Of a stretch of DNA of 64,000 nt, positions 1 through 7,645 are shown one piece after another (within the stretch, counting starts at the first letter, position 1; each line of letters opens with the position of its first letter). The stretch covers positions 372,001-436,000 of the forward strand of contig CAWDXZ010000002.1 of NCBI GenBank assembly GCA_963806455.1. The letters are read 5' to 3'. The DNA is from Bog-756 sp963806455 (GTDB taxonomy: Bacteria > Actinomycetota > Acidimicrobiia > Acidimicrobiales > RAAP-2). Under the pieces are notes generated by a model, which was not told the origin of the DNA, ran no database searches, and saw nothing but the letters and a program-made list of their open reading frames with translations. Made by a program: the position numbers and the translations under genes.

Positions 1-1088
1 TGCCGGGCACCTTCGGCCCCCAGGTCGTGCGGCGATCCGCCGTCGAGTACGTCCTCCAGCACCCCGAGGAATTCTCGTCGGCCATGGAGACGGTCGACCT
101 GGGCCAATCGGTACCCCTCATCCCCCTGCAGGTGGACCCGCCCGACCACCGCAACTACCGCCGACTGCTCGACCCCATCTTCGCCCCCCGCCAGATGAAC
201 GCCCTCGAGCCCGACATCGCCCGCCTGGTCAATGAGCGCATCGACGGGTTCATCGACCGGGGGGAGTGCGACTTCGCCGAGGAGCTGGCCGTGCCGCTGC
301 CCTCATCGGTCTTCTTGAGGCTGGTGGGCCTGCCCCTGTCCCAGCTCGACATGTTCCTCGGGATGAAGGACGGGATCCTCCGGCCCGCCGGCGACGACCT
401 GGACGAGATCGTGGCCAATCAGAAGGTGGCGGCACGGGAGATCGAGGACTACTTCACCGGGGTCGTCGAGGAGCGCAAGAAGAGTGCCAAGGGTCAGGAC
501 GACATCCTCACCATGTTCCTCACCGCCGAGATCGAGGGACAGCGGTTGACGGTCGACGAGATCGTGGGCATCTGCTTCCTCTTCATCCTGGCCGGGCTGG
601 ACACGGTGACCGACAGCCTCGAGTGCTTCATGTCCTATCTGGCCCGGCATCCCGACCAGCGTCGGCGCATCGTGGACGATCCCTCCATCATCCCGTCCAG
701 CGTCGAGGAGCTCCTCCGGTGGGAGACGCCGGTCACCACGGTGGCCCGCACGGCCACCGGGGACATCGAGCTCGAGGGCTGCCCCATCAGGAAGGGCGAC
801 GGGGTCGGTGTCAGCATCGGGGCTGCCAACATCGACGAGCGGGCGCTGCCCGACGCCTTCACCGTGGACCTGGTGCGCAACCCGAACAAGCACTTCGCGT
901 TCGGCGGCGGCATCCACCGCTGCCTCGGTTCCCACCTGGCCCGGATGGAGCTCCGGGTGGCACTGCGGGAGTGGCACCAGAGAATTCCGGACTACGCCAT
1001 CGCCCCCGGCGCCGAGCTCGTCTACCAGCCGGCCCTCCGCCAGATCGAGGCACTTCCGCTCGTCTTCGCCGCCGGCGGGCAAGGATAG
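1..1088 (+). CDS. Cytochrome P450, 5' end cut by window edge
   Basis: Haem-thiolate monooxygenase. The visible part has the I-helix oxygen-binding motif AGLDT, the K-helix ExxR (EELLR) and the haem loop FAFGGGIHRCLG with the cysteine ligand at about 921. The reading frame is open back to base 3 (PGTFGPQV upstream of the GTG at 27) and matches the usual P450 text before 'LQHPEEFSS', so the true start lies left of the window and roughly 60-90 residues are missing. It is followed 7 bases later by an acyl-CoA dehydrogenase, suggesting one operon for oxidation of a lipid-like substrate. The substrate cannot be told from sequence; a steroid, terpene or alkyl chain is inference from the neighbours. 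Confidence 0.93.
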   Translation, partial: PGTFGPQVVRRSAVEYVLQHPEEFSSAMETVDLGQSVPLIPLQVDPPDHRNYRRLLDPIFAPRQMNALEPDIARLVNERIDGFIDRGECDFAEELAVPLPSSVFLRLVGLPLSQLDMFLGMKDGILRPAGDDLDEIVANQKVAAREIEDYFTGVVEERKKSAKGQDDILTMFLTAEIEGQRLTVDEIVGICFLFILAGLDTVTDSLECFMSYLARHPDQRRRIVDDPSIIPSSVEELLRWETPVTTVARTATGDIELEGCPIRKGDGVGVSIGAANIDERALPDAFTVDLVRNPNKHFAFGGGIHRCLGSHLARMELRVALREWHQRIPDYAIAPGAELVYQPALRQIEALPLVFAAGGQG

Positions 1089-1095
1089 GGACGGA

Positions 1096-2238
1096 GTGGA
1101 CCTCCGCCTCACCGACGATCAGCAGCTGCTCCACCAGACGACCCGCAAGTTCCTCGAGAGCACCTGTACTCTCGAGACCGTACGGCAGCTGGCCGACGCC
1201 GAACCGGCCGGGTTCGACACCGCCTGGTGGAAGAGCGGCGCCGAACTGGGCTGGACCTCGCTCCTCGTGTCCGAGGTGGACGGGGGCGGCAGTGTCTCCG
1301 GACATGGCCTCCTCGACCTGGTGCTGGTGGCCGAGGAGATGGGCCGCATGGTGTCTCCCGGCCCGCTCCTGCCGGTCAACGTGGTGGCCGAGACCGTTTC
1401 GCGGGCCGGGTCGCAGGAACAGCGCCGCCAGCTGCTCCCGGGCCTGCTGGACGGAACGGGGACAGCCTCGTGGTGCCTGGGTGCGCCGGTGGCCGGTATC
1501 GACACCGGCGGGGCCGTCGAGGCCACGCCGACGGCCGAGGGGCTGGTGCTCGACGGGACCAGCGGGCCGACCGAGGCGGGCGGCCAGGTCGACGTCCACA
1601 TGGTGACGGTGCGAACGGACGGGGGGATGACCCAGGTGCTGGTTCCCTCCCGCCACCCGGGGGTGAGTGCGAAGACGATGCACAGCCTCGATCTGGTGCG
1701 GCGGTTCGCCCAGATCTCCTTCGACCGGGTCGAGGTGGGGCCGGACATGATCCTCGGGGAGACGGGGGGAGCGGGGGACGACGTCGAGCGCCAACTCCAG
1801 ACCGCGGTGGTCCTCCAATGTGCCGAAATGGCCGGAGCCATCGACCGGGTGTTCGAGTTCACCGTCGAGTATGCCTCCGACCGCTATTCGTTCGGGCGCC
1901 CCCTCGTGTCGTACCAGGCGCTGAAGCATCGTTTCGCCGACATGAAGATGTGGCTCGAGGCCTGCCTGGCCACGGCCGGAGGCGCCGCCCGCAGCGTCGA
2001 CTCCGGGTCGAAGAACGCAGCCGAGCTGGTCAGTGTGGCCAAGGCCTACATCGGGGAGCGCGGACCGGCCATCCTGCAGGACTGTGTGCAGCTCCACGGC
2101 GGGATCGGGGTGACCTGGGACCACGACCTTCACCTCTTTCTCCGGCGGGTGATGGTGGACGTGAGCCAGCTCGGCACGCCCCGTGACCATCGCGAACGGG
2201 TGGCCCGGTGCATGGGGATGGGAGGCGAGGACCGGTGA
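1096..2238 (+). CDS. Acyl-CoA dehydrogenase, first member of a coupled pair
   Basis: FAD-dependent acyl-CoA dehydrogenase fold, about 380 residues, starting at a GTG (DLRLTDDQQLLHQTTRKF). The C-terminal domain is recognised by RYSFGRPLVSYQALKHR and by QLHGGIGVTWDHDLHLFLRR. It lacks the GG(T/S)xE segment that carries the catalytic glutamate in many homotetrameric enzymes. The next gene has that segment (GGSTEMQRN) and starts by a 4-base GTGA overlap. In mycobacterial steroid degradation such adjacent FadE genes form alpha2beta2 enzymes (ChsE1-ChsE2 type), and I infer the same here. Its P450 neighbour suggests the acyl-CoA derives from an oxidised hydrocarbon. Confidence 0.9.
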   Translation: MDLRLTDDQQLLHQTTRKFLESTCTLETVRQLADAEPAGFDTAWWKSGAELGWTSLLVSEVDGGGSVSGHGLLDLVLVAEEMGRMVSPGPLLPVNVVAETVSRAGSQEQRRQLLPGLLDGTGTASWCLGAPVAGIDTGGAVEATPTAEGLVLDGTSGPTEAGGQVDVHMVTVRTDGGMTQVLVPSRHPGVSAKTMHSLDLVRRFAQISFDRVEVGPDMILGETGGAGDDVERQLQTAVVLQCAEMAGAIDRVFEFTVEYASDRYSFGRPLVSYQALKHRFADMKMWLEACLATAGGAARSVDSGSKNAAELVSVAKAYIGERGPAILQDCVQLHGGIGVTWDHDLHLFLRRVMVDVSQLGTPRDHRERVARCMGMGGEDR

Positions 2239-3503
2239 GCCAGCCCCAGGGATCGGCCGTGCCCGAGGGGGACGGCTCGGGCCCGGACGTCGAGGCGTTC
2301 CGCCAGCGGGCCCGGTCCTGGCTGGCCGAGAACATGCCGCGGTTGCCGACCGGCTCCAGCAACGCCCTGCTCAGCCGCCAGGACGAGTCCGGCGAGCACT
2401 CCCGCCGATTGCAACGGACGCTCTTCGAGGGAGGGTTCGCCGGCATCTGCTTCCCGTCCGCCTATGGGGGCCAGGGCCTGTCCCGGGCCCACCAGCGGGC
2501 CTTCACCCAGGAGTCGCTCGACTACCAGATGCCGATCCAATTCAACGTGCCGACCCTCAGCATCCTGGCCGCCACGCTCCTCGACTTCGGCACCGAGGAG
2601 CAGAAGCTGCGACACATCCCGGCCATCCTCCGGGGTGACGAGCTGTGGGTGCAGTTCCTCTCCGAGCCCAGCGGAGGTTCCGACCTGGCCGGCCTGGTCA
2701 CCCGGGCGACGCCGGATGGGGATGTGTTCATCCTCAACGGATCGAAGATCTGGAGCACGGGGGCGTTCCGCTCCGACTACGCCATGTGCCTGGCCCGCAC
2801 CGACTGGCATGTCCCCAAGCACCGGGGGCTCACCATGTTCATCATGAAGATCCACCAACCCGGGGTGGAGGTCCAGCAGATCAAGATGGTCACCCGGACG
2901 GCCGAGTTCTGCCAGGAGTTCTTCGACGACGTGCCCATCCCCGCCTCCGACGTCGTCGGCGAGGTCAACGACGGCTGGACGGTGGCCTCACGGCTGCTCT
3001 TCCACGAGCGGGACGCGGTGGGCGGCGGCTCGCCCTTCACCAGCGGGGTGGCCATGGTGTCCCCCGGGCAGCGCGGCCAGCGCTCGGAGCTGTTCGAGCT
3101 GGCCAAGGAGACCGGCCAGCTGGCTGACGGGCGGGTCCGCCAGCTGGTGGCCGAGGACCGCGTCCACCAACGGGTCCAGGGCCAGCTCACCGAGCGGATC
3201 GCCACCGGCATCCGCACCGGTGCGTTCCCCGGACCAGCCGGGGCCATTCCCCGGCTGCACGCCGCCACCAACACCGAACGCAACTTCGACATCGCCGTCG
3301 AGATCGCCGGGTCCGAGGTCGGGGCCTGGAGCCACGACAACGACTTCAATTGGGGGGAGGCCTACCTCAACCGGCAGGGGGGCAGCCTCGGCGGGGGCAG
3401 CACCGAGATGCAGCGCAACATCATCAGCGAGCGGGTGCTCGGCATGCCGCGGGAGTATGCCGCCGACCGCGATCGCCCGTTCGACGAGGTGCGGCACAAC
3501 TAG
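2235..3503 (+). CDS. Acyl-CoA dehydrogenase, second member of a coupled pair
   Basis: About 422 residues from the GTG that overlaps the preceding stop. N-terminal, middle and C-terminal acyl-CoA dehydrogenase domains are recognisable: YGGQGLSRAHQRAF early, QFLSEPSGGSDLAGL as the FAD/substrate loop, and GGSTEMQRNIISERVLGMPR near the end, which includes a candidate catalytic glutamate. It probably forms a hetero-oligomer with the upstream gene product, by analogy with steroid side-chain FadE pairs. The reaction is alpha,beta-desaturation of an acyl-CoA with electrons passed to ETF. The gene ends 16 bases before a strong hairpin that separates it from the converging diguanylate cyclase gene. Confidence 0.92.
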   Translation: MSQPQGSAVPEGDGSGPDVEAFRQRARSWLAENMPRLPTGSSNALLSRQDESGEHSRRLQRTLFEGGFAGICFPSAYGGQGLSRAHQRAFTQESLDYQMPIQFNVPTLSILAATLLDFGTEEQKLRHIPAILRGDELWVQFLSEPSGGSDLAGLVTRATPDGDVFILNGSKIWSTGAFRSDYAMCLARTDWHVPKHRGLTMFIMKIHQPGVEVQQIKMVTRTAEFCQEFFDDVPIPASDVVGEVNDGWTVASRLLFHERDAVGGGSPFTSGVAMVSPGQRGQRSELFELAKETGQLADGRVRQLVAEDRVHQRVQGQLTERIATGIRTGAFPGPAGAIPRLHAATNTERNFDIAVEIAGSEVGAWSHDNDFNWGEAYLNRQGGSLGGGSTEMQRNIISERVLGMPREYAADRDRPFDEVRHN

Positions 3504-3519
3504 GCGCGGCCGAGGCCGC

Positions 3520-3552
3520 CCCGGCATCGCCGAGGGGGCGACCCGTGCCGGG
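3520..3552. terminator. Hairpin between convergent genes, likely bidirectional terminator
   Basis: Seven-base arms CCCGGCA (3520-3526) and TGCCGGG (3546-3552) enclose a second stem TCGCC/GGCGA (3527-3531 with 3537-3541). The structure fills the gap between the two convergent stop codons (3503 and 3553). There is no T tract, as is usual for high-GC actinobacteria. The termination function is inferred from position. Confidence 0.6.
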
Positions 3553-4836
3553 TCAGGCCGAGTGGGCGAATACCCCCACCGCCGCCGACCCCGATCGCTT
3601 GGCCCGGTACATGGCCTGGTCGGCCTGGGCCACCAGCTCGTCGGCGCTGACCGGTTCGACGCCCCAGGCCAGCCCGATGCTGGCCCGAAGGTCGATCGAC
3701 CCCGGACCGACGCTCAGCTGGTCGGTGAGGGCTCGACGTATGCGTTCGGCGATCTCGAGGGCAGTACCGTCGCTGTCCACGCCCGGGCAGACGACGAGGA
3801 ACTCGTCGCCTCCGAACCGGCCCACCCGGTCGCCCTCTCGGACCGCGGCCCGGAGCCGGTCGGCGGCCAGCTCGAGCACGAAGTCCCCGACGGTGTGCCC
3901 GAAGGTGTCGTTGACCGCCTTGAACCGGCACAAGTCCACGAAGATGACACCGATGCCCGTCGTTCCGCCGTCACTCCGGCGGATGCTCATGGCGAGGGTG
4001 TCGAGGATCGCGGCCCGGTTGAGGCACGAGGTGAGCTCGTCCGTGGTGGCACGGAGCTCGAGTTGGCGCCGGAGGTGAACCTGTTCGGTCACATCCGAAA
4101 GACAACCGACGGCACCGGTGACGTTCCCGACGGCATTGGTCAACGGCCGCATGCTCAACACGCAGACGTGCTCATCGGTCGAGTCGTCGAGCGAGCGGAC
4201 GAATCGAAGTTCCACGTCGTCGACGGCCTGGCCGTCCAGTACCCGGTCGACGGCATCGGCCAGTATGCCCTGGTCGTCCCCTTCGACATGGGAGAACTCG
4301 GCCTCGACGGTGGCCGACACCTCGTGGCCGAGGATGGAATGGAAGCGGTCGTTGGTGAACGTGATGTTCCTCGTCGCGTCGATCTGGAACATGCCGATGG
4401 GCATGGCCTCCGAAAGGCTGCTCAACAGCTCTTTCCGGTCCCTGAGCTCTTCGGCCAGGCTCACCTGGGGCACGGCGGTGGCCCGCATGGTGGTGACGAC
4501 GGCCGGGGATACCGGGTCGTCGAGCCGGTTCACGTTCACGCACTCGATCCACCGCCACCCGCCGTCCCGGGTTCGGTATCGGCCCTGCCACCGGCGCGGC
4601 TCGCCGGGGGACTCGATCATCTCGAACCAGGCGGCGATGGCATGGCCCTGGTCATCGGGGTGGATGAACTCCGTCGAGGGGCGCCCGACCAGCTGGTGGG
4701 GGGACCAGCCGAGGACGTCGGCCATCTCGGGGCCGACGGAGATGATCACGGCGGCCGCGTCCCGGGTGACCGTGACGGCAATCCCCGTCCCTTCCGGCAC
4801 GGCCTCGCTGCCCATGCCATGGTTCTCGCTGCCCAT
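3553..4836 (-). CDS. PAS-PAS-GGDEF diguanylate cyclase
   Basis: Makes cyclic di-GMP from two GTP. Two PAS folds are followed by one GGDEF domain: PAS1 at about residues 15-120 (VLGWSPHQLVGRPSTEFIHP and the PAC segment WRWIECVNVNRL), PAS2 at about 135-250 (MPIGMFQIDATRNITF), GGDEF at about 260-425. The active-site motif GGDEF is intact (residues 342-346), and an RxxD inhibitory site (REGD, 333-336) lies five residues before it, so product inhibition is expected. No EAL domain and no membrane segment are seen, so it is probably cytosolic with PAS-sensed input. It matters here because a c-di-GMP riboswitch lies near 59.5 kb. Two closely spaced ATGs arise from a 21-base tandem duplication, so the start could be 21 bases downstream. 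Confidence 0.93.
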   Translation of the reverse strand: MGSENHGMGSEAVPEGTGIAVTVTRDAAAVIISVGPEMADVLGWSPHQLVGRPSTEFIHPDDQGHAIAAWFEMIESPGEPRRWQGRYRTRDGGWRWIECVNVNRLDDPVSPAVVTTMRATAVPQVSLAEELRDRKELLSSLSEAMPIGMFQIDATRNITFTNDRFHSILGHEVSATVEAEFSHVEGDDQGILADAVDRVLDGQAVDDVELRFVRSLDDSTDEHVCVLSMRPLTNAVGNVTGAVGCLSDVTEQVHLRRQLELRATTDELTSCLNRAAILDTLAMSIRRSDGGTTGIGVIFVDLCRFKAVNDTFGHTVGDFVLELAADRLRAAVREGDRVGRFGGDEFLVVCPGVDSDGTALEIAERIRRALTDQLSVGPGSIDLRASIGLAWGVEPVSADELVAQADQAMYRAKRSGSAAVGVFAHSA

Positions 4837-4846
4837 GCCATGGTTA
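4805..4846. repeat. 21-base tandem duplication over the start of the GGDEF gene
   Basis: Two adjacent 21-base units (4805-4825 and 4826-4846) are identical except for the last base. They duplicate the codons around the initiator, giving MGSENHGMGSE and two possible ATG starts. This looks like recent slippage. Confidence 0.85.
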
Positions 4847-4969
4847 TCGTGCCGTTCCGGCCTGACCCTGAGCGCGCCGCCGAACTGGCCGGTCGGCCCA
4901 TCTCAGGTGTGTCCGCCCCAGCTGACCGGCCTCAAGTGGGTCACGGCCGCCGCACCCGGTGCCGAGCCG

Positions 4970-6172
4970 TCAGGCGGCGGCGTCGAAGCCCATCAGGCGG
5001 TTGAGGTTGCCTCCCATGACCTTCCTGACCGCGTCAGCGGGCAGGTCGGCGAGCTCGTCGACGAAGCTCAGCGGATCGGCCAGTCCCTCGGGGTGGGGAT
5101 AGTCCGACCCGAACAGCACCCGGTCGGCGCCCAGCAGATCGATGAGGCCCATCGGGTCTTCCTCGTGGAAGGGGTGCACGTAGATGTTGCGCTTGAACAC
5201 CTCGACGGGGTCCTCGGTGAACGACTTGGGGGCGGAGTGATAGGCGGCGGCCATGTGCTCGAGGATGGGCCGTACCCAGTTGCTGCCGTTCTCGACAGGG
5301 GCGAAGCGCAGGTCGGGGAACCGGCTGCAGAGGCCGTGGCCGATCAGCGACGCGATGGTGTCCATGATGGGGCGCCCCTGGTGGCCGACGATGGCCATGA
5401 AGCCCGAGCCGCCCTTGAACGGCGTCATCTCCCCGTGGCGGTTGCCCTCCCACTCGTCGAAGTAGCGCTGGTAGCCACTGTCCGAGGCGTGCATCCCGAC
5501 CGGGATCCGGGCCTCGTCGACCTTCTTCCAGAAGGGGTCGAACTCGGGCAGGGCGAAGGAGCGGGGACCGAGGTAGCCATAGACCGGCGCCGGACGGATG
5601 AGGATGATCTTCGCCCCGCGCTCGAGCACCCACTCGAGCTCGGCGATGGCCCGGTCCACGATCCCGAGGTGGATGACCGGCGTGGGAAAGATCCGGTTCT
5701 CGTAGTTGAACGTCCAGTGCTCGTGCATCCACTGGTTGAGGGCATGGATGACGGCATGGACCGCGTCGGGCTCGCCTCGCAGGCGCTCCTCCAGCAGGCT
5801 GGCCAGCGTCGGCCACATCAGCGCCCGATCGAGACCAAGCTCGTCCATCAGCTTCAGCCGGGGCTCGGGTGCCATGAAGGCCGGGAGCGACTGGATGGGC
5901 TTGCCCATGATCTCCCGGCGCGACTTGCCTTCCGGGTTCCCGATCTTGAAGTACTCCTCCTGGGCGCCGGGGGCGGCCACCACCTCGAAGGTGGGATTGG
6001 GGATGTAGTTGCTGATCAGGCCGTTCACGGCGATCTTGGTGCGTCCGTCGACCTCGACGTAGCGGACGAGACCGTCGTACTCGGGAGGGAGGAACTTGGT
6101 GAACGCCTCGGTGGTCTCGTACATGTGGTTGTCGGCGTCGAAAACCGGGTAGTCCAACACTCTCGGAGACAT
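4970..6172 (-). CDS. Amidohydrolase-2 family metal-dependent hydrolase/decarboxylase
   Basis: TIM-barrel amidohydrolase of the ACMSD-like (Amidohydro_2) group, about 400 residues. Metal-ligand motifs are visible: DADNHMYE near the N-terminus (in place of DxHxHxxE), HASDSG in the middle, and FGSDYPHPEG near the C-terminus with the conserved aspartate. Family members hydrolyse or decarboxylate cyclic compounds, and paralogues are common beside P450 and acyl-CoA genes in actinobacterial hydrocarbon catabolism. The exact reaction is unknown. I chose the ATG whose upstream GAGAAAGG lies 8 bases away (product MSPRVLDYP); another in-frame ATG lies 6 bases further upstream. It is transcribed divergently from the ferredoxin gene across a large palindrome. 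Confidence 0.85.
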   Translation of the reverse strand: MSPRVLDYPVFDADNHMYETTEAFTKFLPPEYDGLVRYVEVDGRTKIAVNGLISNYIPNPTFEVVAAPGAQEEYFKIGNPEGKSRREIMGKPIQSLPAFMAPEPRLKLMDELGLDRALMWPTLASLLEERLRGEPDAVHAVIHALNQWMHEHWTFNYENRIFPTPVIHLGIVDRAIAELEWVLERGAKIILIRPAPVYGYLGPRSFALPEFDPFWKKVDEARIPVGMHASDSGYQRYFDEWEGNRHGEMTPFKGGSGFMAIVGHQGRPIMDTIASLIGHGLCSRFPDLRFAPVENGSNWVRPILEHMAAAYHSAPKSFTEDPVEVFKRNIYVHPFHEEDPMGLIDLLGADRVLFGSDYPHPEGLADPLSFVDELADLPADAVRKVMGGNLNRLMGFDAAA

Positions 6173-6294
6173 GGCCATCGCCTTTCTCGTGCGTCTCATG
6201 CGTCTCTGCTGCAACGGTCCCGAACGCGCCGAGCGCCTCGGACGGCCGCTGCCCGCCAGCTCGTCCCGGGACCCGATCCCATGCTAGCAGCGCG

Positions 6295-6333
6295 GGCCGC
6301 AGGAGCGGAAATGGCATTTTCGCTCCTGCGGCC
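6295..6333. promoter_or_regulatory. 39-base near-perfect palindrome in a divergent intergenic region
   Basis: Arms of 19 bases (6295-6313 and 6315-6333) are complementary apart from one position, around a single central G (6314). The centre AAATGGCATTTT is much more AT-rich than the surroundings. It lies between the divergent amidohydrolase and ferredoxin starts, about 38 bases upstream of the ferredoxin -10 box. It could be an operator for a dimeric regulator or an RNA hairpin in a leader; which of these is not decidable here. Confidence 0.75.
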
Positions 6334-6370
6334 AGGGCGGAGACAGCTCGTCCCTCCCGGGTGCCTTGGG

Positions 6371-6376
6371 TATGCT
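6371..6376 (+). promoter_or_regulatory. -10 box of a probable leaderless promoter (ferredoxin)
   Basis: TATGCT ends 7 bases before the ATG at 6384, so transcription should start at or next to the initiator. No clear -35 element or Shine-Dalgarno is seen. Confidence 0.5.
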
Positions 6377-6383
6377 CCTCCCG

Positions 6384-6575
6384 ATGCGGGTGGTCGTCGA
6401 CTGGGGCCGGTGCGAGTCGAATGCCCTGTGCATGGCCGTCGCACCCGAGGTCTTCGAGGTCCGCGACGACGACCAGCTCCACGTGCTCAAGGAGGAGCCC
6501 GGCGAGGAGCTGCGGGCCAAGGTGGAACAGGCCGTGCGGTCGTGCCCGAAGGTGGCGCTCAGCATCGTCGATTGA
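6384..6575 (+). CDS. [3Fe-4S]-type ferredoxin (P450-associated family)
   Basis: Small acidic electron carrier, 63 residues from the ATG (MRVVVDWGRCESNALCMAV). Cysteines are spaced C-X5-C with a distal CP (RSCPKVAL), the pattern of single-cluster [3Fe-4S] ferredoxins that feed actinobacterial P450s; the missing second cysteine of a CxxCxxC set argues against a classical [4Fe-4S] protein. An upstream TTG and ATG would add six poorly supported residues. The -10 box seven bases upstream favours this ATG as a leaderless start. It heads the long operon to 16.6 kb. The partner could be any of the three P450s or the Rieske oxygenase; no ferredoxin reductase is present in the window. Confidence 0.9.
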   Translation: MRVVVDWGRCESNALCMAVAPEVFEVRDDDQLHVLKEEPGEELRAKVEQAVRSCPKVALSIVD

Positions 6576-6727
6576 GCCGGGTCGCACGATCCGAGGGGCG
6601 GACCGAGAGCGTCTTCCACGGTGCCCCCGCCGCCGACGGACGACCGAGGCCGGACGGCCGGCGCCGACCGGCCGTTCCGCAGCCACGCGGTACCGTGGCG
6701 CCGGTGACAACAGAACAGGAGCTGGAG

Positions 6728-7645
6728 ATGAGCGAGTACAGGTTCGTCACGTACGAGGAGCTGGAAGGCGGCGAGGTCGTACGCATCCTGCTCAACCGGC
6801 CCGAGACGCGCAATGCCCAGAGTCGGGGCCTCCTGGTCGAACTGGATGAGGCATTCATCCGAGCCGAGGAGGATGACAGGGTCCGGGTGGTCATCCTCGG
6901 TGGGGTGGGGCCGCTGTTCTCCTCCGGCCACGACATGGGATCGAAGGAGTCCCGGGCCGAACGTGAGCCCGGCCCGGCCCAGCACCGGACGTCGACCATC
7001 AACGGGGCTACCCGTAAGGGCACCGAGTCCCTCATGCTGCAGGAATGGCACTACTACTTCCAGAACACCCTGCGCTGGCGCAACCTGCGCAAGATCACCG
7101 TCGCCCAGGTGCACGGCACGGTGTACTCGGCCGGGCTCATGCTGATGTGGGCCTGTGACCTCATCGTCGCCGCCGACAACGTGCTCTTCGCCGATGTCGT
7201 GGGCACCCGGCTCGGCATGTGCGGTATGGAGTACTTCGGCCATCCGTGGGAGTTCGGCCCCCGCAAGACCAAAGAGCTCATGCTGACCGGCGATGCCATC
7301 GACGTGCAGGAGGCCCACCGCCTCGGCATGGTCAGCAAGGTGTTCCCGGCCGATGAGCTGAGCGAGCGAACCCTGGCCTACGCCCGCCGCATCGCCCGGG
7401 TCCCGACCATGACCGCCCTGATGATCAAGGAATCGGTCAATCAGACCGTCGACAACATGGGCTTCTACAACTCGCTCCAATCCTGCTTCACCCTGCACGA
7501 GCTCAACCACGCCCACTGGGCGGGGATCCATGAGAGCAAGTACCCGGTGGCCGAGCCGGACGACGGCATCCCGAGCTGGCGCGAGGCACCTCCGGTCCGA
7601 CTGGCCGTCCCCGACGTCGTGGAGGGGCCCGTCCCGACCCCGTGA
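6728..7645 (+). CDS. Crotonase (enoyl-CoA hydratase/isomerase) superfamily protein
   Basis: About 305 residues with the crotonase fold: RILLNRPETRNAQ near the N-terminus, the oxyanion-hole segment FSSGHDMG, then VHGTVYSAGLMLMWACD and FADVVGTRLGMCG. Both glutamates used by true enoyl-CoA hydratases (positions of GGGCE and PE) are replaced, so hydratase activity is doubtful. Isomerase, hydrolase, C-C lyase or other crotonase chemistry is possible. The ATG is preceded by AGGAG at 6-base spacing. An alternative in-frame GTG at 6704 lies 7 bases after TACCGT and could be a leaderless start adding eight residues. It overlaps the following ligase gene by 4 bases. Confidence 0.88.
   Translation: MSEYRFVTYEELEGGEVVRILLNRPETRNAQSRGLLVELDEAFIRAEEDDRVRVVILGGVGPLFSSGHDMGSKESRAEREPGPAQHRTSTINGATRKGTESLMLQEWHYYFQNTLRWRNLRKITVAQVHGTVYSAGLMLMWACDLIVAADNVLFADVVGTRLGMCGMEYFGHPWEFGPRKTKELMLTGDAIDVQEAHRLGMVSKVFPADELSERTLAYARRIARVPTMTALMIKESVNQTVDNMGFYNSLQSCFTLHELNHAHWAGIHESKYPVAEPDDGIPSWREAPPVRLAVPDVVEGPVPTP

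Noticed and set aside
3220..5004. Long plus-strand open frame opposite the diguanylate cyclase
   Set aside because: It has no domain pattern and is the mirror of a well-supported PAS-PAS-GGDEF gene; long antisense frames are normal at this GC content.
4118..6727. Very long plus-strand extension upstream of the crotonase
   Set aside because: Only the part from 6728 has family similarity; the rest lies opposite the cyclase and amidohydrolase genes.
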